Shown here in pieces: positions 25,127 to 33,258 of a stretch of DNA of 64,000 bases. The notes beneath the pieces were generated by a model. It was not told the origin of the DNA and made no database searches. It was given only the letters and a program-made list of their open reading frames with translations. Where the stretch lies: NCBI RefSeq assembly GCF_036379515.1, contig NZ_DASVGN010000011.1:78756-142755 (forward strand), written 5' to 3'. The stretch comes from Castellaniella sp036379515. GTDB taxonomy: Bacteria > Pseudomonadota > Gammaproteobacteria > Burkholderiales > Burkholderiaceae_B. The stretch's first letter is position 1, and every line of letters begins with the position of its first letter. Made by a program: the position numbers and the translations under genes.

Positions 25127-25740
25127 TGGCTGTATATTCTTCAACCCGCCGCTCTCTGCTGGTCGCGGCGATAGCTTCCTTGCCACTGGCGCTCGCCGGG
25201 TGCGGCGACAAGGCTGACAGCAAGCCCCTGGCCTTCGAGGGCGGAAACGACATCACTGGTACCCATCTGGGCAGTGACCTCGACATGGTGAGCACCGACG
25301 GCCAGGCACGCACGCTCGCAAGCTTCCGGGGCAAAGTCCTGCTGGTGTACTTTGGCTATACCCATTGCCCCGATGTCTGTCCTACGTCCATGGCCATGGC
25401 AGCCCAGGCGCTGGCGCTGCTGGGGCCCAAAGCCAAGGACGTGCAGGTTGCCATGGTTACCGTCGACCCGCAGCGCGACACACCCAAAGTGCTGGCCGCC
25501 TACGTTCAGGCCTTCAACCCCACCTTCGTGGGGCTCACCGGCACGGCGGACCAGCTGGCACGCACGGCACGCTCATTCAAGGTGTCTTATGCCAAAGAGG
25601 CCGGTCCCACCCCGCAGCAGTACGCCATGAGCCACTCCTCGGCGTTCTACCTGATCGACCGCAAGGGCGAAACCCGGGCGCTCATCAGCGCCAATACCAC
25701 GCCACAAGACATGGCGCACGACATTCAGCTGCTGCTCTGA
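25123..25740 (+). CDS. SCO1/SenC-family copper chaperone lipoprotein
   Basis: 205 residues. The lipobox LALAGC (Cys near residue 27) marks an outer-face membrane lipoprotein. The thioredoxin-like domain has the copper ligands CxxxC in YTHCPDVCPTSM and the distal His in AMSHSSAFYLID. SCO delivers copper to the CuA centre of subunit II. It is the last gene of the oxidase locus. Its 3' end overlaps the convergent antiporter gene by 16 bp. With no ctaG in the locus this is the only recognisable copper chaperone here. Confidence 0.93.
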   Translation: MMAVYSSTRRSLLVAAIASLPLALAGCGDKADSKPLAFEGGNDITGTHLGSDLDMVSTDGQARTLASFRGKVLLVYFGYTHCPDVCPTSMAMAAQALALLGPKAKDVQVAMVTVDPQRDTPKVLAAYVQAFNPTFVGLTGTADQLARTARSFKVSYAKEAGPTPQQYAMSHSSAFYLIDRKGETRALISANTTPQDMAHDIQLLL

Positions 25741-28283
25741 GGCGCAGGCCCTTCGGGCTCCAGCGGCGGCAGAGGCTCGTGCTGGCGCTCGCCTGATTGA
25801 AACTGCTGCCAGACTTCCACCGCCCGCAGCCGCTGCGCGGCAATGGTATCAATCTTCTCGCGAAGATCAGGCAAATTCTGCAAGAGGCGCTTGAAGTCGC
25901 GCTCGTGCAGCATGAGCAGGCGGCTGTATCCCAGCGAATGCACCTTGGGCTGAAAGTCATGCCCCAGCACCAGGGCCATCTCGCCAAAGATCTGGCCACT
26001 GCCCAGCTCGGCCGTCGTGCCGTCATCCAGATCCAGAACCACGGCCCCGGACGCCACGAAATACATGGCGTGGCTGCGTCCCAGCCGGGTGTGGATCTCT
26101 TGACCCGGCACGGCCAACCTGGGCTTGAGCACACGCTGGACGGCCTTGAGCGTCGCCGCATCGGCGCCCTCGAACCACGGCACGCGTCGGATCAGCGCCT
26201 CGGCACTCAGCGTGATGTCCAGTTCACCCGTTTTCTCAAGGTACTGCCAGCGCATGTCGACCTGGTGAATCAAGTCGGCGTAGGTTTCACCGCTGATCAG
26301 ATTCTGCTTGAGCATGTCGCGGTAGCGCATGCGTTCCATGGCCCGTGCCATCCGCGCGAGATACTCCTCTTGCAAATACTGGGCGTAACTGGGGTATTGC
26401 AGGGCCAGCGCCTGGAGCGCACCCTCCAGCAAGGTCAGACGGCGTTCATGCGCAGCGATGATGATGTCGGTCACTTCAGGCCCCAGCAAGGGCTGCACAT
26501 CGGCCCGCGCAAAGCGGATCAGTCGCCCGGCCACGGCCCACTTGCACATCAGGTTCGTGAAGCGTTGGGTCAGTTCGCGCCCCAGCCAGAACTGCCATCC
26601 CGTCACGAAGTGCAGCCACAGCGCCGCCCGCAGGCCCAGCGAATAGCGCATGTCTCGTTCTATTGCGGCCTCAAAACCCGCCAAGCCCCCGGTACGCACG
26701 GCATCACCCAGCCGCTCGGCACGCGCCAGCAGAGATTCTGCCGTACGCCAGTCCACCACCTGCGCCTTGAGTGTCTCGAAGAACATTTCTTCTTCACGTC
26801 CGGCCAGAATGCTCATGCCGACCGCCACCTTCTGTTCCTCGGCCAGCTGTCGCACCTGCCCGGCGCCGACCCCAGCCTGCCCCGCATCAAACACCGCGTG
26901 CAGCCGGTCCATGACTTCCTGGCCAATATGCTCATTACGGGCGATTTCGTCGATTTTCAGACGCAGCGCGTCGAGCTCGACCACCTGGGCCTGATCCCGC
27001 AGCGTACGATCCACAGGCCCGAGCTGATTCAACCCCAGCCGATAAATGAGGGGCCGCAAGGTGAGGCCATTGATGAACAGTGTCATCAGCACGAAACCTG
27101 TGGTGGCCACGGCAATGAACTGCCGGGCTTCGTGCGGGACCGCAGGCTGTTCCGTGACGGCCAGCGCCAAAGCCAGCGACACAGCGCCCCGCAGCCCGCC
27201 GACCAGCATGACCACCCGATAAGATCGGCTCACCTGGGTGCTCAGGCGCAAGCGACCCAGCAGCGGCAACAAGCCATAGACGATCACGGCACGCGCGCAC
27301 AGCGTCACGATGAACACCACAAGGATGAGCAGGACTTCCATCCAGGTGATTTCGGCCATCATGCGGGGGATGAGCATGGCAGCGAAAATGAAAATCAGCG
27401 AATTGGCCCAAAAGCCGAACTGGGACCACGCCCCTTCGAGCTGCTCGAAGGTGGTGGGCGACATGCGCGTACGCCCGGTTGAGCCCACGACCAACCCCGC
27501 CACCACCGTCGCCACTACGCCGGACACTCCCAGATAATGCTCGGCGACGAAAAATGTCAGGTAGGCAATGGCCACCGTGAGCGTCACTTCGGCGGCCGGC
27601 CAGCCCCGCAGCCAGCGAAACAGAAACCCCGTGAGCCGGCCCATGACAAAGCCCGCGACCCCGCCGCCCACGAAGCCAAACAGAAAGCTGCGTGCGACCT
27701 CGGTCACCGAGAGCGTTCCTCCCGTATACAGCATGCTGAGCAGCACCGAGTACAGTGCGATCGATGCGGCATCGTTAAACAGTGACTCGCCTTCGACCAA
27801 AGTGGTGAGACGGCGCGGAGCCCCTACTTCGCGAAAGATGCCCACTACTGCCACAGGATCGGTCGTGGCGACGATGGCGCCCAGCATCAGGCAGACCACC
27901 AGGCCGTAAGGAGAAATCGCCGCCAGCGTGAACCCGACCGCCACCGTGCAGGCCACCACCGCCACGATCGCCATCACCAGGATGGGGCTGATGTCATCGA
28001 GCAAGCGCCGGATGTTCATGGCCAGGGCGGTCTCGAACAAAAGCACCGGCAGGAAGACGTACAGGAAGGTCTCGGAAGAAATCTCGAAGTGCTGCAGGGT
28101 ATCCAGAAAATCAGCCACGACTCCTGGAGCCCAGCCATGAACGTGGATCACGACGCCCAGCACGAAACCCACGATGGCCAGCAGCACCGAATAGGGCAGC
28201 CGCAGACGCCCCGCCAGCGGCGGCATGAAAGAGATCAGCGCGAGAAGTCCGGCCAGACCAAAAACCAGCAGGCCTATTTTCAT
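25725..28283 (-). CDS. CPA1-type Na+/H+ antiporter with C-terminal cyclic-nucleotide-binding-like domain
   Basis: 852 residues. Residues 1 to about 420 form a CPA1 cation/proton antiporter with 12 helices and the transport motifs ATTDPVAVVGI and EGESLFNDAAS. A helical linker of about 270 residues follows, then a cNMP-binding-like domain (PGQEIHTRLG, MYFVASGAVVLDLDDG, GQIFGEMALVLGHDF). In ligand-binding members an Arg-Ala pair follows FGExAL; here the equivalent is PKVHS, so cAMP binding is doubtful. The architecture resembles animal sperm NHE and related bacterial proteins. The stop lies within the convergent SCO gene. Confidence 0.88.
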   Translation of the reverse strand: MKIGLLVFGLAGLLALISFMPPLAGRLRLPYSVLLAIVGFVLGVVIHVHGWAPGVVADFLDTLQHFEISSETFLYVFLPVLLFETALAMNIRRLLDDISPILVMAIVAVVACTVAVGFTLAAISPYGLVVCLMLGAIVATTDPVAVVGIFREVGAPRRLTTLVEGESLFNDAASIALYSVLLSMLYTGGTLSVTEVARSFLFGFVGGGVAGFVMGRLTGFLFRWLRGWPAAEVTLTVAIAYLTFFVAEHYLGVSGVVATVVAGLVVGSTGRTRMSPTTFEQLEGAWSQFGFWANSLIFIFAAMLIPRMMAEITWMEVLLILVVFIVTLCARAVIVYGLLPLLGRLRLSTQVSRSYRVVMLVGGLRGAVSLALALAVTEQPAVPHEARQFIAVATTGFVLMTLFINGLTLRPLIYRLGLNQLGPVDRTLRDQAQVVELDALRLKIDEIARNEHIGQEVMDRLHAVFDAGQAGVGAGQVRQLAEEQKVAVGMSILAGREEEMFFETLKAQVVDWRTAESLLARAERLGDAVRTGGLAGFEAAIERDMRYSLGLRAALWLHFVTGWQFWLGRELTQRFTNLMCKWAVAGRLIRFARADVQPLLGPEVTDIIIAAHERRLTLLEGALQALALQYPSYAQYLQEEYLARMARAMERMRYRDMLKQNLISGETYADLIHQVDMRWQYLEKTGELDITLSAEALIRRVPWFEGADAATLKAVQRVLKPRLAVPGQEIHTRLGRSHAMYFVASGAVVLDLDDGTTAELGSGQIFGEMALVLGHDFQPKVHSLGYSRLLMLHERDFKRLLQNLPDLREKIDTIAAQRLRAVEVWQQFQSGERQHEPLPPLEPEGPAPQSSS

Positions 28284-28349
28284 GTCGAGAGAGTCAGCAA
28301 GGAAACCTTTTTAGAATAGCGGTTTTATCCGACGCCATGGCGCGCAGGC

Positions 28350-28377
28350 AAAAAAAAGGATGCCTGAGAGGCATCCT
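28350..28377 (-). terminator. Rho-independent terminator of rpoH
   Basis: Read on the minus strand, an 8-bp perfect stem (AGGATGCC and its complement, 28377-28370 and 28364-28357) with a 5-nt loop is followed by a run of seven T. It lies about 165 bp after the rpoH stop. The stretch between (28378-28540) holds no gene and would form a long 3' untranslated region. Confidence 0.9.
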
Positions 28378-28540
28378 GGGAACATCCGCTTCGATAGGGA
28401 GGGGAAGAGGAGAAGCTGAAGCGGACGACAGAACAATGCGACCGTAGGTCAAGCATCAGTTCATAGTGGTTTGTCCTATAGACATCCAAAAAGTTCTGGC
28501 GTCGCACCTCAGAAAGATGCAATGATTTGTGTCAGCCTGC

Positions 28541-29449
28541 TTAGGCAGCATCCTGAAGATCGTCGGCAGCTCCCGCCAGCGCCAGGCGTAATTTCTTCAA
28601 GGCTGCGGCTTCTACCTGGCGGACCCGTTCGGCTGAAATGCCGTATTCGGCTGCCAATTCGTGCAGCGTGGCACCGCCTTCATCGGCCAGCCAGCGTGCC
28701 CGCACAATATGCTGCGAGCGGTCGTCCAGCGACTGCAAGGCCGCTTCGAGCTGCTCTCCTTGCAGGCTGTCCAGCCCACGACGGGCGAGAACCTGCGCAG
28801 GCTCCTGAGAGGCATCGGCCAACCAGGACGCCGGGGCAAAGCGGTCTTCGCTGTCGACTGGCGCCTCGAGCGCACAATCACCGCCGGAAAGGCGGACTTC
28901 CATCTCGGCCACTTCCTCGGGTTTGACGTTCAGCGTCTTGGCAATGTCGGCCATTTGTGCCGGCGCCAGGCTGGTGCCATCCGGACGCATCCGCCGCAAG
29001 TTGAAGAACAGCTTGCGCTGCGCCTTGGTCGTAGCGATTTTGACCAGGCGCCAGTTGCGGACCACGTATTCATGAATCTCGGCGCGAATCCAGTGCACGG
29101 CAAACGACACCAGGCGCACCCCCCGGTCGGGATCAAAGCGGCGCACGGCTTTCATCAAGCCAATATTGCCCTCTTGAATCAAGTCAGCGTGAGGCAGGCC
29201 ATAGCCCAGGTACTGCCGCGCCACTGACACGACCAGCCGCAGATGAGACAGAATCAGTTCACGGGCGGCATCCAGGTCGTTATGGTCGCGCAGACGGTGA
29301 CCCAAAGCGACCTCTTGCTCGACCGTGAGCAGGGGCAGGCGGTTCACTGCACCCACGTACGCCTCGATCGACCCGAGAGATCCAGGGTTCGAAATCGCCA
29401 GCGCAAGCTGCGCAGGTGCCAAGGTGGTAGTGGACGAAGCAGCAGTCAT
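28541..29449 (-). CDS. rpoH: RNA polymerase heat-shock sigma factor RpoH (sigma32)
   Basis: 302 residues with all sigma32 regions. Region 2: LILSHLRLVVSVARQYLGYG, LIQEGNIGLMKAV and LVSFAVHWIRAEIHEYV. The RpoH box TTKAQRKLFFNLRRMR separates it from other sigma70 proteins and is where chaperone/FtsH control acts. Region 4.2 is LHELAAEYGISAERVRQVE. The ATG at 29449 has AGGA about 10 bp upstream; an ATG at 29473 has no ribosome site and lies almost on the operator. A perfect CIRCE element precedes it, so HrcA probably represses it. Targets likely include hslVU in this window. Confidence 0.96.
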   Translation of the reverse strand: MTAASSTTTLAPAQLALAISNPGSLGSIEAYVGAVNRLPLLTVEQEVALGHRLRDHNDLDAARELILSHLRLVVSVARQYLGYGLPHADLIQEGNIGLMKAVRRFDPDRGVRLVSFAVHWIRAEIHEYVVRNWRLVKIATTKAQRKLFFNLRRMRPDGTSLAPAQMADIAKTLNVKPEEVAEMEVRLSGGDCALEAPVDSEDRFAPASWLADASQEPAQVLARRGLDSLQGEQLEAALQSLDDRSQHIVRARWLADEGGATLHELAAEYGISAERVRQVEAAALKKLRLALAGAADDLQDAA

Positions 29450-29483
29450 CGTGACAAAGTCCTCGTGAGTCATTGCAGGGATG

Positions 29484-29510
29484 TTAGCACTCTACAGCTT
29501 AGAGTGCTAA
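29484..29510. promoter_or_regulatory. CIRCE element (HrcA operator) upstream of rpoH
   Basis: TTAGCACTC (29484-29492) and GAGTGCTAA (29502-29510) separated by exactly 9 bp: an exact match to the CIRCE consensus bound by the heat-shock repressor HrcA. It sits 34 bp upstream of the preferred rpoH start. A regular -10/-35 pair is hard to see, as expected if the operator overlaps the promoter. hrcA itself is not in the window. Confidence 0.95.
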
Positions 29511-29565
29511 CCGCTATTTGACGGGAAAGCACCGTCGAAGTTCCTGAAAAATCAGGTGGATTTCG

Positions 29566-30417
29566 TCAGGGCAGCTCGAGCTCGGCGACCAGGGGCGCAT
29601 GATCCGAGAGCCGCTTCCAGGGCGCCCCATGCAGCACTCGCGCACGGCGCACGGCAAATCCGCGCTGATAGATGCGATCGAGCCGCAGCCACGGAAAAAT
29701 GGCCGGGAAGGTGCGCGGGGGAGGTGTCAGACGAGCATGGCCATGGAACCCCAAGGTTGGCACCAGCGACTGCGACTCGGCCATGTGCCACGGGAGCCGT
29801 TCGCGCAGGCGGCTCACGGTGCGCCGCAGGCGATACACCTCGTCCGCCCCTTGCGGAGCAACGGCAAAGACCTCTGACAAGCCCAGCTGCTCCACGAACA
29901 GGGGAGCCAGCTGGTTGGTCCAATCGTTGAAGTCGCCCGCAATGAGCAAAGGTTCGGTATCGGGCACCAGACGGCGGATGCGATCAGCCAACGCGGCGAC
30001 CTGACGCACACGCCCACTCGCGAACAGCCCCAGATGGATGACCATGCAATGCACAGGGACTTCGCCTACCTCGACTACGCAGTGCAGCAAACCTCTCTGC
30101 TCCAGCTTATGGTCGGAGATGTCCTGATTCTCGTGAAACAGGATCGGGTAGCGCGACAGCAGCGCGTTGCCATGATCAGTCGCCGCCCGCACCGCATTGC
30201 GGCCGTACGCCACCTGCAGATGCAGCGCTGCCGCCAAGGACTCGTGCTGCGCATCGAGGCTGCCGTGAATCTGGTTGCGCCCCTGCACCTCTTGCAAAAA
30301 CAACAGGTCGGGACGCAGACCATATAAGCCCAGCCGCAGATCAGCCAGCGACTCGCGTCCACCCGTCGCAGAGCGACCTTTGTGGATGTTGTAGCTGACG
30401 ACCCGCACGATGGGCAC
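29566..30417 (-). CDS. Endonuclease/exonuclease/phosphatase (EEP) family protein
   Basis: 283 residues with the EEP fold: VVSYNIHKGRSATGGR at the start (Asn), LFLQEVQGR (metal-binding Glu), LLIAGDFNDW (Asp/Asn catalytic), and LSDHAPLVAEL at the end (His). It resembles E. coli YbhP, a predicted metal-dependent phosphodiesterase; the substrate may be nucleic acid or lipid. No signal peptide. It lies 12 bp downstream of aspS on the same strand, so it probably belongs to the fmdB-DUF502-aspS transcript. Confidence 0.88.
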   Translation of the reverse strand: MPIVRVVSYNIHKGRSATGGRESLADLRLGLYGLRPDLLFLQEVQGRNQIHGSLDAQHESLAAALHLQVAYGRNAVRAATDHGNALLSRYPILFHENQDISDHKLEQRGLLHCVVEVGEVPVHCMVIHLGLFASGRVRQVAALADRIRRLVPDTEPLLIAGDFNDWTNQLAPLFVEQLGLSEVFAVAPQGADEVYRLRRTVSRLRERLPWHMAESQSLVPTLGFHGHARLTPPPRTFPAIFPWLRLDRIYQRGFAVRRARVLHGAPWKRLSDHAPLVAELELP

Positions 30418-30429
30418 GGTGAGGCCTCC

Positions 30430-32223
30430 TTATTTGGCCTCCGTCTGGCGCAGGCGGATGTGCAGCTCACGCAGCTGCTTTTCGTCGACGGGCGACGGCG
30501 CATGCGTGAGCAGATCCTGTGCACGCTGGGTCTTGGGGAACGCGATCACGTCACGGATCGACTCGGCACCGGCCATGAGCGTGACCAGGCGATCCAGCCC
30601 AAAGGCCAGCCCGCCATGCGGTGGTGCGCCATACTGCAGGGCATCGAGCAGGAAGCCGAATTTCAGGCGGGCTTCTTCTTCGTCGATCTTCAGCGCCTTG
30701 AACACTTTGGTCTGGACGTCGGCGCGGTGGATACGCTCGGAACCGCCGCCGACTTCCCAGCCGTTCATGACCATGTCGTAGGCGCGCGCCAGCGCCTGCT
30801 CGGGATGCGTCTCGAGCAGATCTTCGTGACCCGGCTTGGGGCAGGTGAACGGGTGGTGTGCAGCCGTGTAGCGGCCTTCGGCTTCGTCGTATTCGAACAT
30901 CGGGAAATCGACGACCCACAAGGGCTTCCAACCCGCCTCGAACAGGCCATGCGTACGGCCGAATTCAGACAAGCCGATCTTCACCCGCAGGGCGCCCATG
31001 GCGTCATTCACGACCTTGAGGCGGTCGGCCCCAAAGAAGATCAGGTCGCCATTCTGCGCGCCCGTGCGCTCGATCAACGCACGCAAGGCGTCGGCGTGGA
31101 TGTTCTTCACGATGGGCGACTGCAGGCCCTCTGGGATGGCCGTGGCATCGTTGACCTTGATATAGGCCAGGCCCTTGGCACCGTAGATGCTGACGAACTG
31201 CGTGTAGGCATCAATCTCGCTGCGGGCAAGTTCGTTGCCGCCTGGAACCCGCAAGGCAGCCACACGACAAGCCGGGTCGTTGGCAGGGCCAGAAAAGACC
31301 TTGAAGGCGACGTCACGCATCAGGTCGGCAATGTCGGTGAGTTCGAGCTTGACCCGCAGATCGGGTTTGTCGGACGCGTAGAGCCGCATCGCTTCACCCC
31401 AGGTCATGACTGGGAACGGATCGGGCAGCGCCACGTTCAGCACTTGCTGGTAAATGGACCGCACCATGCCTTCGAAGATCTCACGGATCTGGACCTCGTC
31501 GAGGAACGAGGTTTCGCAATCGATCTGGGTGAATTCCGGCTGGCGATCGGCCCGCAGGTCTTCGTCGCGGAAGCATTTGGTGATCTGGTAGTAGCGGTCG
31601 AACCCCGCCACCATCAACATCTGCTTGAAGAGCTGCGGCGACTGCGGCAGTGCGAAGAATTCGCCCGGGTTCACGCGGGAAGGCACCAGATAATCGCGCG
31701 CCCCTTCCGGGGTGCTGCGGGTGAGCATAGGCGTTTCAATATCGATGAAGCCCAGCGCATCCAGGTAATTGCGCGCCACCATCGACACGCGATAGCGCAG
31801 CATCAGGTTGCGTTGCATCTGCGGGCGGCGCAGATCGAGCACCCGGTGCGTCAAACGCGTGGTCTCGGACAGATTATCGTCATCGAGCTGGAATGGGGGC
31901 GTGACCGAGGGGTTCAGGATTTCGATCTCGCGGCACAGAATTTCGACGTCACCGGATTGCAGTTCAGGATTGCGCGTGCCTTCTGGGCGCATGCGGACCA
32001 GGCCCGTGATGCGCAGGCAGAATTCATTGCGGATACGCTCCGCCGTGGCAAAACCCTGCTGATTATCGGGGTCCACTACCACCTGAGCCAGCCCGGCGCG
32101 ATCCCGCAGGTCGATGAAAATTACGCCGCCATGGTCGCGGCGGCGATGCACCCAGCCGAACAGGGTCACGGTCTGGTCAAGGTGAGCTTTGGACACCTCG
32201 CCGGTGTAGCAAGTGCGGTTCAA
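30430..32223 (-). CDS. aspS: Aspartyl-tRNA synthetase (TTG start)
   Basis: Class II synthetase charging tRNA-Asp, and perhaps tRNA-Asn in the non-discriminating type common in bacteria lacking AsnRS. 597 residues: OB-fold anticodon domain (TCYTGEV, FGWVHRRRDHGGVIFIDLRD), motif 2 (FRDEDLRADRQPEFTQID), the bacterial GAD insertion domain, and motif 3 (GLAFGLDRLVTLMAG). The start is a TTG at 32223, chosen because GGAG lies 6 bp upstream and bacterial AspRS proteins begin at this (M)RT/NRT position. The frame remains open to 32349, but that extension is out of family. Confidence 0.95.
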   Translation of the reverse strand: MNRTCYTGEVSKAHLDQTVTLFGWVHRRRDHGGVIFIDLRDRAGLAQVVVDPDNQQGFATAERIRNEFCLRITGLVRMRPEGTRNPELQSGDVEILCREIEILNPSVTPPFQLDDDNLSETTRLTHRVLDLRRPQMQRNLMLRYRVSMVARNYLDALGFIDIETPMLTRSTPEGARDYLVPSRVNPGEFFALPQSPQLFKQMLMVAGFDRYYQITKCFRDEDLRADRQPEFTQIDCETSFLDEVQIREIFEGMVRSIYQQVLNVALPDPFPVMTWGEAMRLYASDKPDLRVKLELTDIADLMRDVAFKVFSGPANDPACRVAALRVPGGNELARSEIDAYTQFVSIYGAKGLAYIKVNDATAIPEGLQSPIVKNIHADALRALIERTGAQNGDLIFFGADRLKVVNDAMGALRVKIGLSEFGRTHGLFEAGWKPLWVVDFPMFEYDEAEGRYTAAHHPFTCPKPGHEDLLETHPEQALARAYDMVMNGWEVGGGSERIHRADVQTKVFKALKIDEEEARLKFGFLLDALQYGAPPHGGLAFGLDRLVTLMAGAESIRDVIAFPKTQRAQDLLTHAPSPVDEKQLRELHIRLRQTEAK

Positions 32224-32254
32224 GAATGGCTCCGTCTGTGGAAAGAGTGGAAGA

Positions 32255-32905
32255 TCAATGAGTGTCGGGAGACACTGGCGCGGCAACAGGCAATGCATGC
32301 CGATGCAGCCGGGCTGTACTGGCCGGGGCTGCAACGCCCATGGAAACAATGTACTTGAGAGCGGCCTCGACCGACATGTCGAGCATCTGCACGTCGGCGC
32401 GTGGCATCATGAGAAAAAACCCGGAAGTCGGATTGGGAGTGGTCGGGACATAGACGCTGATGAAATCCCCTTGCAGCAGGCCTGCGACTTCGTCGCAAGG
32501 AGTGCCGGTCAGGAATGCGATCGTCCAGGAGCCCCGACGAGGATACTGAACCAGGACAGCCTCGCGAAAAGCCTGCCCGTTAGGGGCAAACAAGGTGTCG
32601 CTGACCTGCTTGACCGAATTATAAATGGAGCGGACCAGGGGGATACGCCCCAGCAACGCCTCCCATCGCGACAACAGCGCGCGGCCAATGAAATTGGCGA
32701 ACAACAGTCCCGTGAGAAGGATGATCAGCAGCACGAGCACGAGCTCGAAGCCCGGAATCCGGCGTCCGAAGAGCGCCTCGGGCGACAAGAACGACGGGAC
32801 CAACGCTCCCAGCGTGTTCGCCAAAGTCAGCAACACCCAGACTGTCGCGATCAGCGGCAGCCAGATGAGCAGGCCGGTAATGAAATAGCGCTTGAAGAAT
32901 CGCAT
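32255..32905 (-). CDS. DUF502 family membrane protein
   Basis: 216 residues. Two N-terminal helices (YFITGLLIWLPLIATVWVLL and LVLVLLIILLTGLLFANFIG) flank PGFELV; then the cytoplasmic or periplasmic DUF502 domain: LLGRIPLVRSIYNSVKQVSD, VLVQYPRRGSWTIAFLTG, and SVYVPTTPNPTSGFFLMM. Its function is unknown. In beta- and gamma-proteobacteria it commonly lies just before aspS, as here (31 bp). fmdB is immediately upstream. Confidence 0.92.
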   Translation of the reverse strand: MRFFKRYFITGLLIWLPLIATVWVLLTLANTLGALVPSFLSPEALFGRRIPGFELVLVLLIILLTGLLFANFIGRALLSRWEALLGRIPLVRSIYNSVKQVSDTLFAPNGQAFREAVLVQYPRRGSWTIAFLTGTPCDEVAGLLQGDFISVYVPTTPNPTSGFFLMMPRADVQMLDMSVEAALKYIVSMGVAAPASTARLHRHALPVAAPVSPDTH

Positions 32906-32923
32906 GAATCCGTCGCCGGTGCG

Positions 32924-33214
32924 TCAGCCCGGCGTTGCGGCAGAAGAAGAACCGCCGGCCGTGCCACTGCTGTGCGTAGACGTGCCAGACGACGAGGGTG
33001 AAGCGCCCGAAGCATGGCTGGTATGCGGCCCGCCTCCGCGAAAATCGGTTTCGTACCAACCAGAGCCCTTAAGGCGAAACCCCGCCGCAGTCACCTGCTT
33101 TTCATAGGTTTCTTGCCCACATACCGGGCAATGGGTCAGCCGTGGATCGGACATCTTTTGCAGCACGTCTTGCTGATGCCCGCAGTGGCTGCAACGGTAC
33201 ACATAAATAGGCAC
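32924..33214 (-). CDS. FmdB-family zinc-ribbon regulatory protein
   Basis: 96 residues. The N-terminal half is a zinc ribbon (MPIYVYRCSHCG, Cys8 and Cys11; HCPVCG, Cys29 and Cys32) followed by FRLKGSGWYETDF, as in FmdB. The tail is a low-complexity Ser/Thr/Gly stretch. FmdB was named in methylotrophs as a regulator of formamidase/amidase genes; in Proteobacteria it generally precedes DUF502 and aspS, with no proven role. The start is a GTG at 33214 with AAGGGA about 8 bp upstream. It is probably the first gene of the fmdB-DUF502-aspS-EEP unit. Confidence 0.92.
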   Translation of the reverse strand: MPIYVYRCSHCGHQQDVLQKMSDPRLTHCPVCGQETYEKQVTAAGFRLKGSGWYETDFRGGGPHTSHASGASPSSSGTSTHSSGTAGGSSSAATPG

Positions 33215-33258
33215 AACTTACGTCCCTTAATACTCAGTCAACTGGATTTTAGTCCTTT

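Noticed and set aside
25797..27482. 561-codon open frame opposite the antiporter gene
   Set aside because: Antisense shadow; the antiporter shows helices and transport motifs along its length.
28324..28351. Promoter for the antiporter gene (TTGCCT, 16 bp, GATAAA on the minus strand)
   Set aside because: The hexamers are poor matches and the -35 would lie in the rpoH terminator T run; not reliable enough.
30382..32358. 658-codon open frame opposite aspS
   Set aside because: Complement of aspS, a fully conserved essential gene; no recognisable domain in the antisense reading.
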